From assembly GCF_037975245.1 (NCBI RefSeq), contig NC_092572.1, positions 1,215,501 to 1,279,500 on the forward strand: a stretch of DNA of 64,000 nucleotides. The letters are read 5' to 3'. Origin of the DNA: Apostichopus japonicus (lineage: Eukaryota > Echinodermata > Holothuroidea > Aspidochirotida > Stichopodidae). The translations under genes and the position numbers were made by a program. The notes under the pieces are model-generated. The model saw only the letters and a list, made by a program, of their open reading frames with translations. It did not search any database and had not been told where the DNA came from. Numbering within the stretch: position 1 is the first letter of the stretch; each line of letters starts with the position of its first letter. Below, piece by piece: positions 1 through 14,112 of this stretch.

Positions 1-1042
1 TTATCTTATCTCGTTAATTGGACATGTTTTTGGCAAAATGTTCAATTGTTCACTTCATCCCAATTGAGCACTTGTAAAATTGTCTGCAAAATGTTTAATT
101 GGCAACTTATCGTATCTCGTCAACTCAACATTTTTCTGCAAAATGTTTAACTAATCACTTCATTCCCAATGCTCAGTTGGAATGAAGTGAACAATTTAAT
201 TTTTTTCATGTGAGTGATAAATAGCCCCCCCCCCCCCAAGAAAATAATATTAAATTAAGCGCGCTAGGAAAAAGCACTGTATTTTGGGGTAGTTCACTAT
301 GTCTTCGAATATAATTTGTTGAAAAAGAAAACTTTTCCCCTTTGTTACATTAACATAGCTTTTTTAGTTCGTAGTCTATGTAGCCTATCAAGCTGATAAC
401 TTATACTCATTGCTTACTCGCTAACCAGAGTGATTAATAAATTTGTGAAGTGAGGGCCAGTGGTACAAATGTACCAAAAAAACAAAAGTGCAGTCGCGAA
501 AGATGGAGTGTCTGACTGACTGACTGACACTGACTCTATCGTTGACGAGTAGGGTGTGGGGGGGGGGGCTGCGGGTTACAAGGCAGCAGTCGGAATTTTC
601 TGGCTCCAAATCCCATCCAGTTGGAATTTCAGCCACTAAATCTCTCCCCCCCCCACCCACTCTCAATCATCAGGCCTTAGTTACGTCCCTGTGTATAATA
701 CGTATAAACGACGTTCATTACTGTTTAGTTTTTACGGAAATGTCGAAAATAATTTATATCGCTTGAGGAAATAAGCATTATGCCAAAAAATTGGCATATT
801 CACGTGTGGTGTTTGTAAAAATCACGCACCTATATGCAAATATATAATAGCTAAGATTGTCCTGTGTCCGTTATATAATTCCATTAAAGAAATGCATACC
901 TGAGACACGGAAGTATTATCCTGTGAGGGTACCGTAATACATTCATGCTTGAGACACATGCAAGTCTTAAATAAACAGAATAGCAAGTCCCAAACATATA
1001 GACCTTCCTTACCGGTTTCGAACCTATGGACATACAATCAGC
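1..1042. other. No gene recognised; short degenerate repeats
   Basis: The first 200 bases repeat variants of CAAAATGTTTAA(T/C) TGG with ATCTCGT about every 100 bp (two or three degenerate units). G, C and GACTGACTGACT runs lie at 500-660. Confidence 0.45.
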
Positions 1043-3195
<2,153 letters not shown>

Positions 3196-4543
3196 TTGCA
3201 AAGAGCATTCAAAATGGACGATTCCGGCTTCCGTGGTTTATTGCAGAAGTAACAGAAAGCTCCGTGGAAGCAAGGTTGCCAGTTTATAAAAGTACACTTT
3301 CAATTCGATCGGTCGCTGGTTTTTAATGATGTTCCGCAGGAAAATGTCTTTTTGTGTATTGGAAAAAGACAAAAACATTTAGAAGCAGCGACAGTTGGAA
3401 CTACCGCGGCAGTATGCACATGTTGTGACAGAAAGCTCGATGCAAACATTTGAAGGAAGAATTAAAGGCACTCCGAGCACTACTGGCTGAGAAGGAACAA
3501 CTTCTTTCGGAAAAAAAAACGAAAACGAAGTTCTCTGTGCTACTGGATTGTTCGGTACGTAACACTAGGCCAAGACTTATTAATGTAATTTTTCAATCAC
3601 TAAAAGTCACCGTTATATAAACCCTAGACCTGTACAGGCATTCGCTCATTTAAAAACGATAAATTAAAAGAGTTAAAATATGACAGTGAGAGAAATAATA
3701 TAATAATCTCCTTTTAGATATCTGTAAAATGTTTCATGCACAATTTGCCAGGGTATACTGTTATTGATACATTCACGTTCTAACCTTGTGATGGTGAACG
3801 TCACCCGACCACGTACCCCCTACCTCCCCCAACCCATAAACAAATCTGCTTTGTAAACCGTTGAAACATACAGTGGCGTAGGAAGGTACATTTGAGTAGG
3901 GGGGTTGAAGACTGATGGCCGGCCCGGGGGAGGGGTCTAAGGGGAGTTTTTGCATTTCCAGGTGGCCTCAGATGCAATTTGGTGCAATAAAGCACACTTC
4001 AACACCCACCCCATTTTGTAAACTTAATTTTGTATTTTCACCTGGCCTTAGATGCAATTTGGTGCTCCAAATGAGATTTTTTTTTCTCATTTGGAAAAAG
4101 GGGTTTTTCTGACTTGCGAAGCGGGGGGGGGGGGGGGCGGAATGATACTTCCGCGCCTCCACATTTTTCACTGGGGGGGGGGGCTGGAGATATTGACAGT
4201 TGGAGCTAATATATTTTTCGACAAAAGTAAACTATATGCCAACTGGTCTTTATATATGTCTAATTCATACTTATTCTTGTGTCTTTGTTTACAGAAACTT
4301 CAGTGTAGATTGAGCGCAATGAAGAACATAGACTGGTCAGAGGAGAGAAAAGACAGACTGTACAGTGATGTCAACTGATTATATGTCATCCGAGGAATCT
4401 GACATGGAGAGCGAACGAGCTAGGGTACCGTAGTGCAGGAGTTCACTTGGGAATCGGAAAGACTGAACAAAATGAGGCTGGACTCATTCTATAAGGACGT
4501 TCTCCTTAGCGAAAAGTCCAGAAAAAAGGATACCCACCGTTAG
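3196..4543 (+). pseudogene. Frameshifted gene remnant: CxxC, coiled coil and YMSSEESD
   Basis: Exon 1 ends at 3554 (TTCG|GTACGT). Its end reads VCTCCDRKLDAN and, after a frame change near 3447, HLKEELKALRALLAEKEQLL with SEKKTKTKFSVLLDCS, a probable coiled coil. Exon 2 (4295-4543, acceptor TTTACAG) reads KLQCRLSAMKNIDWSEERKD with RLYSDV, then after an extra base TDYMSSEESDMESERARV, and after another shift VQEFTWESERLNKMRLDSFY and on to a TAG. The two parts together look like one small protein with several indels. I do not recognise the family. Confidence 0.42.
3874..4200 (+). repeat. Dispersed GTGGCGTAGGAAGG repeat, copy A
   Basis: From CAGTGGCGTAGGAAGG to GGAATGATACTTCCGC plus a G-run. It shares long stretches with 23218-23515, such as GGTGGCCTCAGA, CACACTTCAACACCCAC and CACCTGGCCTTAGATG. 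Internally it is a near-duplicate of itself: CAATTTGGTGC occurs twice. It lies inside the pseudogene intron (3555-4294). The CAG-type end suggests a hAT-like non-autonomous element, without proof. Confidence 0.65.
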
Positions 4544-7159
4544 GAAAGGAGACGTATCTTTAAAATGCGTACCGACTGACGCCCCAACTTGGGCTGTTAA
4601 TTAGGCTGAACAATAACAATGAAGGTATGACCCCCCTCCAAATGGTGAAAATGGTCATTGTTTGATGTGCCGGATTAAGCTTGTGGGAGGCCCGTGGCAA
4701 ACAGTTTATTGGAGCTTCCATAGAGATACATTGGTACCGGATAACGCCGGATGTATAGCTCACAAAAGACATCTATTTGACCACGGTGGTTATGATACGT
4801 ACATTAAAACATCACATAAAAACAGTCATTGATCAACAGCGTAAAGACTGCATATCGAAATCCATTTCGTTTGACTTCTTTGAACTTTTTGTACCATATA
4901 CAACGTAGAATAATGTAACGTTATAACAATATTTCTTTGAATTTTTTACCCAACGTTTAAACTCGTGCCCCAGTTGCACTTGGATAATCCTGTCCTGAGC
5001 ATTTGTTGATTAATGAGGCACCAGGACCACACAGCAAACGCCGTTGTTTCGGATACAAACAAGTTGCAGTTGACGATTTTGTATAATAAAGAAGAGTTTT
5101 CTCTAATTTAACATTTGGTGTAATTACATGGTACCTTTAAAAAGAAATCCTGCCTGAGATAAATGCAACAAGGAAGAAAGAATATGCCCATAATAATAGA
5201 TATCAGATTAATTATTATTTTCTTGTTAGTCTTTTGCTTTAATGGAAGCCTTTTTTTTTAAATTTCCCTTCACAGCTAATATATTCCATCAAGGGATTAA
5301 ATGTAAAGGATTAAGTTATCCTTAAAATATTTTCAGGAAACAAAAGCCAAGAAAAAAGCACGATTCTATTAATTGTTAATGAATCATTTAGTAAATCATA
5401 TTTTAAAATAAGACATAGCTATAGAGCATGGGCCTAATAATTTGTCGAAATGTTGTTGTACTTTTACGTTTGTCTTTTATTATTCATGCATGGCTAATTC
5501 CAGACTTTCAGGGTAAAAAAATTAGAGATCTTGTTTGGGCTATCATTGCATTGTATATCAAAATATATGTTAATAACAATAAAATGTAAAGCAGCAACAA
5601 AATATTAAGCGTGCTACGAAATGAGGCAGGAAGTGGTGTTCTGTATCAAGTTCGTTCCACATAAAAGAGGCTGATACCGTTTCCGGGCCTGGGTGGAGGG
5701 GGGGGGTCGAGGGGCCGATAACCATCATGGAAGAAGTGCCTAGGCGTTTATATCATCTGAGGATAAACACACCGAATTTTAAACATAAATTTGTTTGGTT
5801 TAATTTAACTGCTGATATGTTAAGTTACTTCAAGAGGGTAGCTGGTTTTCAGAGGTTTTGATTCAAAACTAGTAACTAAAAATAGAAACATTCCATATTT
5901 ACTTGTTTTTTTCCTTCTTTCACCTGGCATTAAAACCGTTGCATGTGTATATATATGCCACAATGTAAGTAGAGTAATATTTGGGCATCAAAAAACATTC
6001 TCCGGACAATAATGCATGTTTTGAAATTTGAAAAGGAAAATGGCTTCTCGAGGTTTCTCGAGGTTTGTATTCAAAAAGCTGAATATTCAACACTATGATG
6101 TAAAGCAATATTGAGTTGCATTTAGATGTATTTACACATTAGAAGTGGTATTTCGTTCATTTACATAATTTTTGTATAAGTGTAATAATAACAAATAAAC
6201 GTTTACGATGCGATATGAGGTGCATATAAATAAAAAAGTGGAAAATCAAACGAGTGTGATTTTATATTTATTATTTTTAATTTTCTTTAAATCAAATGTA
6301 ATATTTGATAGAGGTGGTCCGTGTATTTCTCAGCCTAATCAACCCGATTAAGACTCCCTAAACGTGGCGAATAAGCCCAGCCCCTGTATTGGTCGTAAGT
6401 AATGTGTTTACGATGACCACGTTTCTCCGTATATATTGGTGTAATCATGGCGTTTACGATGATCAATGCGAGAAGTTTACTGCTGGATTCAAACGTAAAC
6501 TCCAGATTAACGGTCATGTTTAAGGTAGCGAATCTGTTGTAATTGTGACCGGAAACGTAAAGATTACCCTTCCCTGAAACCGCACGATTAAGTGAGCTTC
6601 ACCGTATTTGGATGACACTTGGCGTTTACGGTCACCGCGTACTCGGTAAGTAAGTCATCGCGAAAGCGGAAAACTCACGCGTTTAAGTTGGGTCGTAAGC
6701 TTACCTTAATCACTAGTTTCAGGAGTGGAAACGTAACGGAAACAGGCTGGAACTCGGAATTTACGTCGCAATTACAGACCGAAAACGGCGATTTAAACGC
6801 GGGTTTTTTTCCCGTGTTGCCTGCAAATACAACAGACGGGTGAAATGACTTCCATAACAAAGTTTAGCGTTATCTTACCAGATGTACACTCCGTATGACT
6901 GTTATCGTGCAACGTGAACGAAAATACGTGACTACTTAAGGCTCATCACCAAGTGTTTCGTTCCGTAGTGTTTACTTCTTACGTGATTTAAATTGTCCGG
7001 GAAAACATCAGATATTTATACGATCTCTAACTGTCCTTTCCGTAAGATGTTGCCTTTAAGCACAATATTCATATCAAGCATAAACAATGACTTCAATGCT
7101 ATATTCAAACCTTCTATGAATGTAGGGTCACTGTATATATAAGATACACAATAACTTAC
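4544..7159. other. No gene supported; CpG-rich patch inside
   Basis: This is where the 3' end of the copy-1 Ig-NACHT gene should lie. Homology to copy 2 fades at about 7060, and I see no match to the copy-2 exon at 39025-39212. A CpG-rich patch at about 6180-6860 is described separately. The remainder is AT-rich with no convincing exon. Confidence 0.5.
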
Positions 7160-7326
7160 TGAATCGTTACGTTAATCTTTGTAGCGATGTACGTTGCGAT
7201 CTCAAGTATGTCGTTGTCTTCAAGTTTCTTCTTACTAATCACAACACGTTCAGCATTTGGTAATGGTACTTTCGTGAGAAACTGTACAGAGAAGTCCCCC
7301 TCAAAGACGAATGTCCCGTTAGGAAG
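7160..7326 (-). CDS. Exon after the NACHT exon, copy 1
   Basis: A 167-nt exon from CAATAG to CA|GTAAGT, reading LPNGTFVFEGDFSVQFLTKV and on to LEDNDILEIATYIATKINVT. It is open, in phase 0 with the NACHT exon, and conserved at 39664-39830. It looks like the start of a degenerate LRR-like region, but no LRR consensus is clear. It ends in phase 2, so the gene continues. Confidence 0.7.
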
Positions 7327-10300
7327 CTATTGAAACATTAAGAGGAAATAATATTTATTTTTTATCTCTTCATTAAGCATGAACACGAGGAGCAGAATCC
7401 CATGTCCACACACGGGCCTACACACAAACACAAGTACATACATTACTGCTTGATCCCACATCATAATGTGAAGTCGACTCCATATTATTGTGCAAACCTA
7501 TGATACCTCCGATTAAGTCAGACCAATCCACCTAGTTTTAGTTCAGTACCCCAAGGGTGTGAGGTGGGCAATAATTGTAGCACAACATTTAGTAAAAGTG
7601 TTCGATAGAGTACAGTATATAATTCCCAGTACGCTATGTTATGGATGAGATCATTATAACCGTATTTCCTACTACGTATTCAATGGAATAGAGACAACGT
7701 TCATCGGTACAGTTATATCTATGGATTATTTATGTGGAGTACTCATTTAACAAGTTGATGTTGTTAATTCCTTTAAGGGAAATACGTATTTTTAGTTGAT
7801 TTGGACAGTGGCTGAATTTGTTTCATTAATTTACCATATATGCAACTCGTAAAACACGTAAAACAAAACAATCTAAGACTTACATTTTCCTTTCTACAGA
7901 AAGTGAGAAAGTCTTCAATATTATGTTGATGATATGGGATCTCCGTCTTTGTAATGGTAATCTCTTCCTTCTTATTTATGGTATTAATTATTCGTTGTCT
8001 TACTGGAAGGTCAACTTCATGAAAGCAATCAATAAAGACATTCCACATTTCCTGTTTTTTAAGTGCATTAAGAATTTTTGTTTGCTGAGTTTCATCGTCG
8101 CTTAAACCAGAAGCGAACATTACGGCTGAATTGAAATCATCATTCATCGATTTAGTCTGGCAGGATAACATATTTCCTGGTAGCTCCGGCAGCAAATAAT
8201 GTCCCAAAAAGAATTTCTTAAAAAATGGGGACGCAGCATTGACACAATTGTCAGGAATCACTGTACTAAGATTCGCCTTTGAATGGTATGAGTCTACATT
8301 GTTTGAATCTACTTTAAGGAGTCCAATTGACAAAGCCTCTTGGAAAAAATAGCTCCGACTTTCTTCTTGCCAATACTCGATTGATCTCCTTCCTTTATAG
8401 AACGCTTCTCCAATGGTCTTTCGCAGGGCTAAAAATTCAGACTTGTCGCAATGTTTTTTGTTACCCTTTGTAACATAATGTCTTTCCATGCTATTGACGT
8501 GTGCTTCCAGGATCTTTGATAGACGACAATGATCGCCATGTTCATTGCCCTGTTTCGTTACTTCCATGGCGTTTAAATACAACCTTGTAGTAACGAATAA
8601 TGGAACCTTATACAACTCTTTCAAGAATTCTTTTGAATAACTGAGCGAATAAATCATTTTCTTTACGATGCTGTCGTCTGTCTTTCTATTGTGTTCGTTC
8701 TGACACGAGTATGACTGCATGCTCATGACTGTCTTGTCAAGTTCACCGGTACCACTTTCATCATCTATAGTGTTACTTTCGTTATTACAGTCCCCATGAT
8801 CAGTGCTTGGCTCTGGGCTATCCAAAAGAGAACTATTTTCCGTGATTGGTTGCTTATTTCTGTCCTTGTGATATACAGTTCTCGATCGATCATGGTATAA
8901 ATACATTTTCGCACATAAGTCCTTAACTTGGTTCTCGTTGAATCCTCTCAACTCAATCGTGAGGAATTCATCGGTATATGAGAAATTTAAGTTACGTGAT
9001 GCTACCCACATTCTCATTTTGTGATATTGCTGTACTGTTGTTGTTAATTGAGCGAGATGCTTATATTCATTTTCTTTAGTGTCCAATTGAGTCCCCGAAG
9101 TGCTTGCTTTAGTTAGGTGTTCTTCCTTCTGCATTTTGTTCCTTTGTTGAACATTTATTGCACTGCACAAGTCACTCAATCCGTCAATAAGAACAATTAC
9201 AGGTTGATCTGACAAGATTTTCTTCACGTCGATAGTTTCTATTCCTGAGTCATCGGGAATGTCAGTCATTATTATATCAACGAGACACATCTGATTATTA
9301 CTGTCAGTCAGATGTATGTAAATCAAAACGAAAGTTTTTTCGTCTTGTTGGATCCATTGGCTTAACATCTTCAGAATCAATGTTGTTTTCCCAAATCCTA
9401 GACCAGCCGTCAACGCCACCAATTTTTCTGTTGGTGGATTTTTATACAGCGTTTGTGTAGATACTTCGTATTGGCCTTTGTTTTTCGGTCTTTTAACTAT
9501 ACACTGGCTGTCCACGTAGATGGTATCAATATCAACGGGTACCGTTTCATGGTGAAAGATGTTGATATAAAGGTGTTTAGCATAACTATCACAAAGACAA
9601 GAAATGAACCTTGATAGATTCTTATCTTTTTCTGCAAAATAAAAAAGAAAACAAACTCGCTTTATAAAAAAGGCATAAGTCGATTCGTAATTTTACAGAG
9701 AAAACTTTCAAAATCTTCTATAATGTCTTTCCTTCCCTAAATATTAATTAGGTTTCCTTTCATATTACCTTTATTCCTAATTCGACAGTTGACTAACAAC
9801 CTTTTTCACATCCTGCACACCTCTGATCGTTTCAAAGGGCCATTCTTGACAAGCCAAGACCTACCTAGAGACACCAATATAACCTGCTGGATTTTTTTAG
9901 CTTATGGTACTGTATCAGGATTAACGTCAAACCCCACCTCTGTCCAGCATGGTACTATAAAATGTTTCCTTCCCTCCAGGTAGATTGTCTGCAAAGTTCA
10001 CCTCTCGGAATCAGATTCTTTCCCCAGTCACAGTATACACGCAAACAAAGTGTTACATCACTCGAACTATCTCAAGGTTTTCCTTCCTTATCCTCTTTTT
10101 TACCTCCATTACTAATTACTTCATTTTGCTACTTCCCTCAGATTTTATCTCCCCCTGAGTCCTCTCATTGCATATTCCTATCATATGACTTGATGTATTT
10201 ATTGTTGTCATAATCATTGCTCACTCCCCCAGTTTATTTACATGTCCATTTGTGTGTCTTTTTATGTTCTTAGTTTTTATTCGTTTAACTTAGCTCAGAA

Positions 10301-13300
10301 GATCCTGCTGGTATCGAAAGGTCAGACCCTCTAAATTGTACACATTTATATATATTTTCCGTTTTTTTTAGCAGTAGACAAGCAGTTTGCTACCATGATT
10401 GCCCTTTTAACAAATTTGATATCAACAATCAAACATCCAACTTACTATTAAGTGATCTCTGTTTCTGCGATTTGGTGTTGAAGTTTTCCATTTTTTCATG
10501 TGACCCTTCCTGAAAAAGTTAAGCATAGTAAATTATCACAATTATATTTTACGGAGTTGTGTAAGGCTACATTTTTATCTTTGAATATCCGAAAATTTGA
10601 AGAATATATTACATTTAAATACATTTACAGCTACCTCTCTAATATGCAAATGTCAAGTTTAAGAATTATAATGCAGACATCATAAAGACTTTATTAACAA
10701 TAGACCAACAAATATTACTATTAAAAATTAATTCGGACCTTACCTGTTCACTCATTGCAATGGTAACTCCATCGCTTTTTGCACGCTCACCTCCTAAAAA
10801 TAAAATAAAACTTTCTTGGTAATAACGTCAATTAAAGAGATTATGTATTAGTCGTTTTTGCAGCCTATGTTCTCAGTCGTTACGTCGCAGACTCGGTTGA
10901 TCATATACATTTATTTATGTTGAAGTGTATATTTTGATATAATATAAGTGTACATTATGATATAATAATATAATATACACTGAAGTGTATGTTGTGATAT
11001 TTACTATCAACCCTTAAAAGTATCTAACCAGACTTTTTTATAATTCTTTTTTATAATTTAATTTTAAAACTTTTTATTCGCACTTTATATGTGACTCTTA
11101 CTTGTGATTAAGTGTGAAGGATGTATTGTAAAGTATATATCATGATATAAATTAGCAAGCCCAAAAAAATATCTTACCGTACTTTTTCGTTTCTTGCCTT
11201 CCATTAGTCTTCTTTCGTACATAACAAGTCAGGAGAATTAGAGAAACTACAAAAATCACCCCGACGAGAGATATCACTACCCACAACAACCATGGTGGAT
11301 TATGCAATTGTGGAGATACTGTAGAAGTAATTTCAACAGCTGGCTCTCCTGTTAGACAGGGATCTAAATATATAAAATCAAACAGTTTAAAACTATACAT
11401 TTTACAACACAACAAGTGTACAATCTGACAATACTTGGATCATACTTGTTTACTTGAGTGAATGCCTACTGCTTATAATTTGCATATATTTCAAACCGTT
11501 GGTGTGACTTACGTGCACCACGTAGACTGTTGGACACCTAGTATTTCTATAATAATCCTAGACGTTATCGTTGTGAAACTGTTTCTTCTATGATTTTTAT
11601 TTGTTTTTGTTTTGTTTCTGGTTTCTTATTATCGCTTGTTTTGCATATTGCTATGTATACGCTACATGCTTTAAAAGAACATATCTTTTTTATATTACTT
11701 AACTGGAAGTAAACCACTATCATGTCGTTCTATTGAACATTCATTAATTTATGCTCTGGAAAAAATTTAAATGACTATAGTCGGTCAACATAAACATAGG
11801 CATGTATATTACATTACAGTCACAATTATAAAGAAAGATCTAACGAATAGACGTGTTTACTGACACTTAATTTGTACTAACCAGAGGTTACCCTGACGTA
11901 ACTGTCTTTACGGTGCAAAAGGTTGATGTCATCTTGTGCCAGACATCTTATATCAGCAAAGCCTCCGCATGCGTCGAACGAGTATTTGGCAGATGTAGAT
12001 GTGTCCCATGTGCCCAGCTTTTCATTTTTCTTTGAAATAGATTCGCCTGTAGTAAACTGGAGATGCTCGCTATGTTTAATCTCCAATCGAAGCGGTACTT
12101 TTGGTCGGGATGCAGTAACAGAACATTGTAACTGGCCCGTTCGGTTTATTTGTAGTGAACAACTCAAACATGACGAACACTTAGCAATCAGTGGACATCC
12201 CTGTCGTGGACTGACTGGAAAAAAATATATGCAATTTATATTGGCTGTTTTTTGCAGTAAACGAAAAGTTGCATTCCAAATTCTATGTTTTAATCAACTA
12301 TTGCTCTCTGGGCTGTTTGAACACGTTCTTCACCTAGGCGAACAATAGGTAGGTCGATACGACACGTGAAAATTATTTTCAAAGTAAAGAAAAAAATCTT
12401 TATTTTACAGGAAGATTTTTTAAGTAAACAATACTTTAAGTAATGAATGCAATGTATACTGCTTAATTACTTACAGAATAATTAGATAAGGAGACATACT
12501 GAAAACGATTTCAGACTTTGAACTAAGACATACACTAATACGAAAATATAAAATCACCATCCATCAAAAAATGTCATCAAAGGCTTCATATTTAAGTACT
12601 TTGCAAGGTTCTGTATAGAGTTGTGGTTGTATCTACAAATAATTACTATAAAAATGACAAGATACCTTTTATGCTGACAGTAATGCTTTCTGTTTCGTAA
12701 TTTCCTGTTGCAAAGAATGCTACCACGGTATATACAGCCTCATCTTCAAGTTGGGCGTTCGAAATGATTACATCGCCGTTTGATGTGATGTCAAATCTAC
12801 TGCTGTCATAAAGAGTTCCTGATTTGATGTTGTTCTCCAAAGCAAGGATAGGACTTGTACTAGATGTCGATCCAATGTACCATAGCACCTCTGTTGGAGG
12901 TTCAGATGTATTACATCCGATCGTTGCATTGTGTCCCTTCTCGATTATAATATTTGACGGACAGTTGAGCTGCACACCTATGAAGAATTAAAGATGATTA
13001 ATAATTTGCTATTAATTTACATGCATCTTTTTACTTGTATTTTGTTCATAATAGTACAGTCCATACTGCGTAGTTATTTTACCTTGCTAGATTTCATTTA
13101 AGTAGTTCAGTGGCTGTCAAAAAACAAACGAAACTATAATTATCTAATTTCCCATTTTATGGATAAACTGCTAACATAAGTAACAAATATTTCTGATGAT
13201 GAAGAACGTTATCCATGGGTGGATCTAGGTTTACCAACATTTGTTTGAACGTTCAGAGCAACGATGATCAACGATGAAATAGGTAAACATAAGAAAGCTG

Positions 13301-14112
13301 TACCAGACAAAGTGTGGAAGCGACAGCATATCTTACTCTTGGGAAGATTCGCCATTTGAAGATTTTTAAGTTTGATGATACAGTTGTGTGGGTGTTTACA
13401 TTATGTTATTATGTGTTAATAAGACGTTTTCTAATTTCATATCTTGAATCGAAATCAATAGGCCGGGTACCAATAGACTGCAAATTGTAGTTATTTCGGT
13501 TTAGTTGTCGGCTGCTGTGGCTGACTGAAAATTTGAAATATAGTAACTAACTACCTCGTGTTGTGTTAGTTTAATATCTGCATCAATTAATTTTCGGACG
13601 AAAGCAGTATCTACTATGTATGTTATTTTGCACCTGATTTATGCATTAATTTGTATCTTTGGTAAAACAAGCAGGCGGCATTTCTCCTCTTATCTTATAA
13701 TCCTCTCCTCCTTTCGTGCCCTCCCATCATTAGTTGGAATTCGATAAGCAAATCTATTTAAACAATTACCCAATATCTTGTCATATCATGCTCCCACCAT
13801 CCCCCACCCCCCCCCCCACATCTCTTCTTTGTGATTAAGAGAGAAGCAGTCAGTCAGTAAGTTTCCGCAGTGATGGTGGTTTATTTTCTATATCTGTGTG
13901 TGTAAATCGTACTACCGGTAAGCAAAAGTGTAAAATTTTGTGGATTATATTAATTACGCTACTGCTTAACCAGTCAAACAGACAACGTGCAAACCCTGGC
14001 CTATTTGTATTATTATGTTACAGAGTTACGTGTAACAATCATACTTACCTGTGAAAGCACTAGATGCAAAAACGAGGACAAGCCAAGCCGAGGTTATGAC
14101 AGGCACCACCAT
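7160..14112 (-). CDS. Ig-Ig-TM-NACHT receptor gene, copy 1 (8 exons seen, 3' end not found)
   Basis: Eight exons join in phase on the minus strand: 14112-14049, 12977-12666, 12214-11882, 11363-11178, 10793-10744, 10509-10446, 9631-7884 and 7326-7160. They give about 975 residues without a stop: signal peptide (1-22), Ig-like domain (22-126), second Ig-like domain (126-237), membrane helix (about 259-282), two short cytosolic segments (to 337), NACHT region (337-919) and a further piece (920-975). The NACHT family is known as the STAND ATPase of NLR immune receptors; here it would hang from a plasma-membrane Ig receptor. The last exon ends on a GT donor in phase 2, so at least one more exon should exist, but I do not find it between 1 and 7160. 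The start is uncertain because in-frame ATGs lie upstream; the one at 14112 gives the cleanest signal peptide. Architecture is well supported; ligand and signalling are unknown. Confidence 0.82.
7884..9631 (-). CDS. NACHT ATPase exon, copy 1
   Basis: A single 1748-nt exon (582 codons) entirely open. A Walker A loop (TAGLGFGKTTLILKML, Lys near residue 419 of the model) is followed by Walker B (PVIVLIDGLSDL), a sensor-1-like segment (MRMWVASRNLN) and the LRGFNENQVKDLC segment typical of NACHT domains. A helical part with FFLGHYLLPELPG and MWNVFIDCFHEVD follows, like the NLR winged-helix/HD region. Against the family consensus, the first Walker A Gly is Ala and the acidic pair of DGxDE reads SD. 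A long acidic insert rich in Ser/Asn/Asp lies between sensor 1 and the helical part. Acceptor TTTTGCAG; donor AAAAT|GTAAG at phase 0. NACHT call strong. Confidence 0.9.
10015..10367. mobile_element. Insertion specific to unit 1
   Basis: The sequence between CGGAATCA(G/A) and GCAG(T/A)...CAGTTTGCTA is about 350 bp longer here than at 42546-42560 in unit 2. It ends with AGAAGATCCTGCTGGTATCG and a T-rich run, reminiscent of a retroelement 3' end. It lies in the intron before the NACHT exon. Family unknown. Confidence 0.45.
10446..10509 (-). CDS. Short juxtamembrane exon B, copy 1
   Basis: A 64-nt exon between TTTTTCAG and GTAAGT, reading EGSHEKMENFNTKSQKQRSL then N. It is conserved at 42635-42698 and leaves phase 1, which fits the start of the NACHT exon. 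Charged and polar; function unknown. Confidence 0.73.
10744..10793 (-). CDS. Short juxtamembrane exon A, copy 1
   Basis: A 50-nt exon between TAG and GTAAGG. Joined to the TM exon it reads GGERAKSDGVTIAMSEQ. It is too short for an ORF scan but is conserved at 42966-43015 (GERAKNDEVTIGMSVQ), and the phases match on both sides. No known motif. Confidence 0.75.
11178..11363 (-). CDS. Stalk and transmembrane exon, copy 1
   Basis: A 62-codon exon, phase 1-1. A Ser/Thr-rich stalk (VEITSTVSPQ) is followed by the hydrophobic helix WLLWVVISLVGVIFVVSLIL and a stop-transfer segment YVRKKTNGRQETKK. This places the Ig domains outside and the NACHT exon inside the cell. Copy 2 (43229-43414) keeps the same layout. 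Confidence 0.85.
11882..12214 (-). CDS. Second Ig-like exon, copy 1
   Basis: A 111-codon exon, phase 1-1, with an AG acceptor (TTCCAG) and a GTTAGT donor. It is cysteine-rich at the start (CPLIAKCSSCLSC) and carries LQCSVTASRP as a strand-B type Cys and ADIRCLAQDD as a strand-F type Cys, consistent with a C2-like Ig fold with extra disulfides. No equivalent exon lies in copy 2, where the interval is about 640 bp shorter. Ig assignment is by pattern only. Confidence 0.68.
12666..12977 (-). CDS. First (V-like) Ig exon, copy 1
   Basis: A 104-codon exon flanked by AG and GT, phase 1 on both sides. It shows strand-B Cys (ATIGCNTS), strand-C Trp (EVLWYIGS), and the strand-F region DEAVYTVV. The usual DxAxYxC cysteine is Val, so the canonical intradomain disulfide cannot form. 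Copy 2 has the same substitution, so it is not a recent error. Several N-x-S/T sites are present. Confidence 0.8.
14049..14112 (-). CDS. Signal-peptide exon of the Ig-NACHT gene, copy 1
   Basis: Reads MVVPVITSAWLVLVFASSAF then TG, a short hydrophobic leader ending with small residues suited to signal peptidase. The donor CACAG|GTAAG leaves phase 1, which matches the Ig exon that follows. The same exon in copy 2 is split by a LINE. Further ATGs lie in frame upstream (up to 14208), so the true start could be longer; the leader is hydrophobic only from 14112. Confidence 0.75.

Noticed and set aside
500..530. CRISPR-like short repeats (GACTGACTGACT)
   Set aside because: A simple repeat in an animal genome; no repeat-spacer order.
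11923..12348. 141-codon plus-strand ORF
   Set aside because: Shadow of the second Ig exon on the minus strand.
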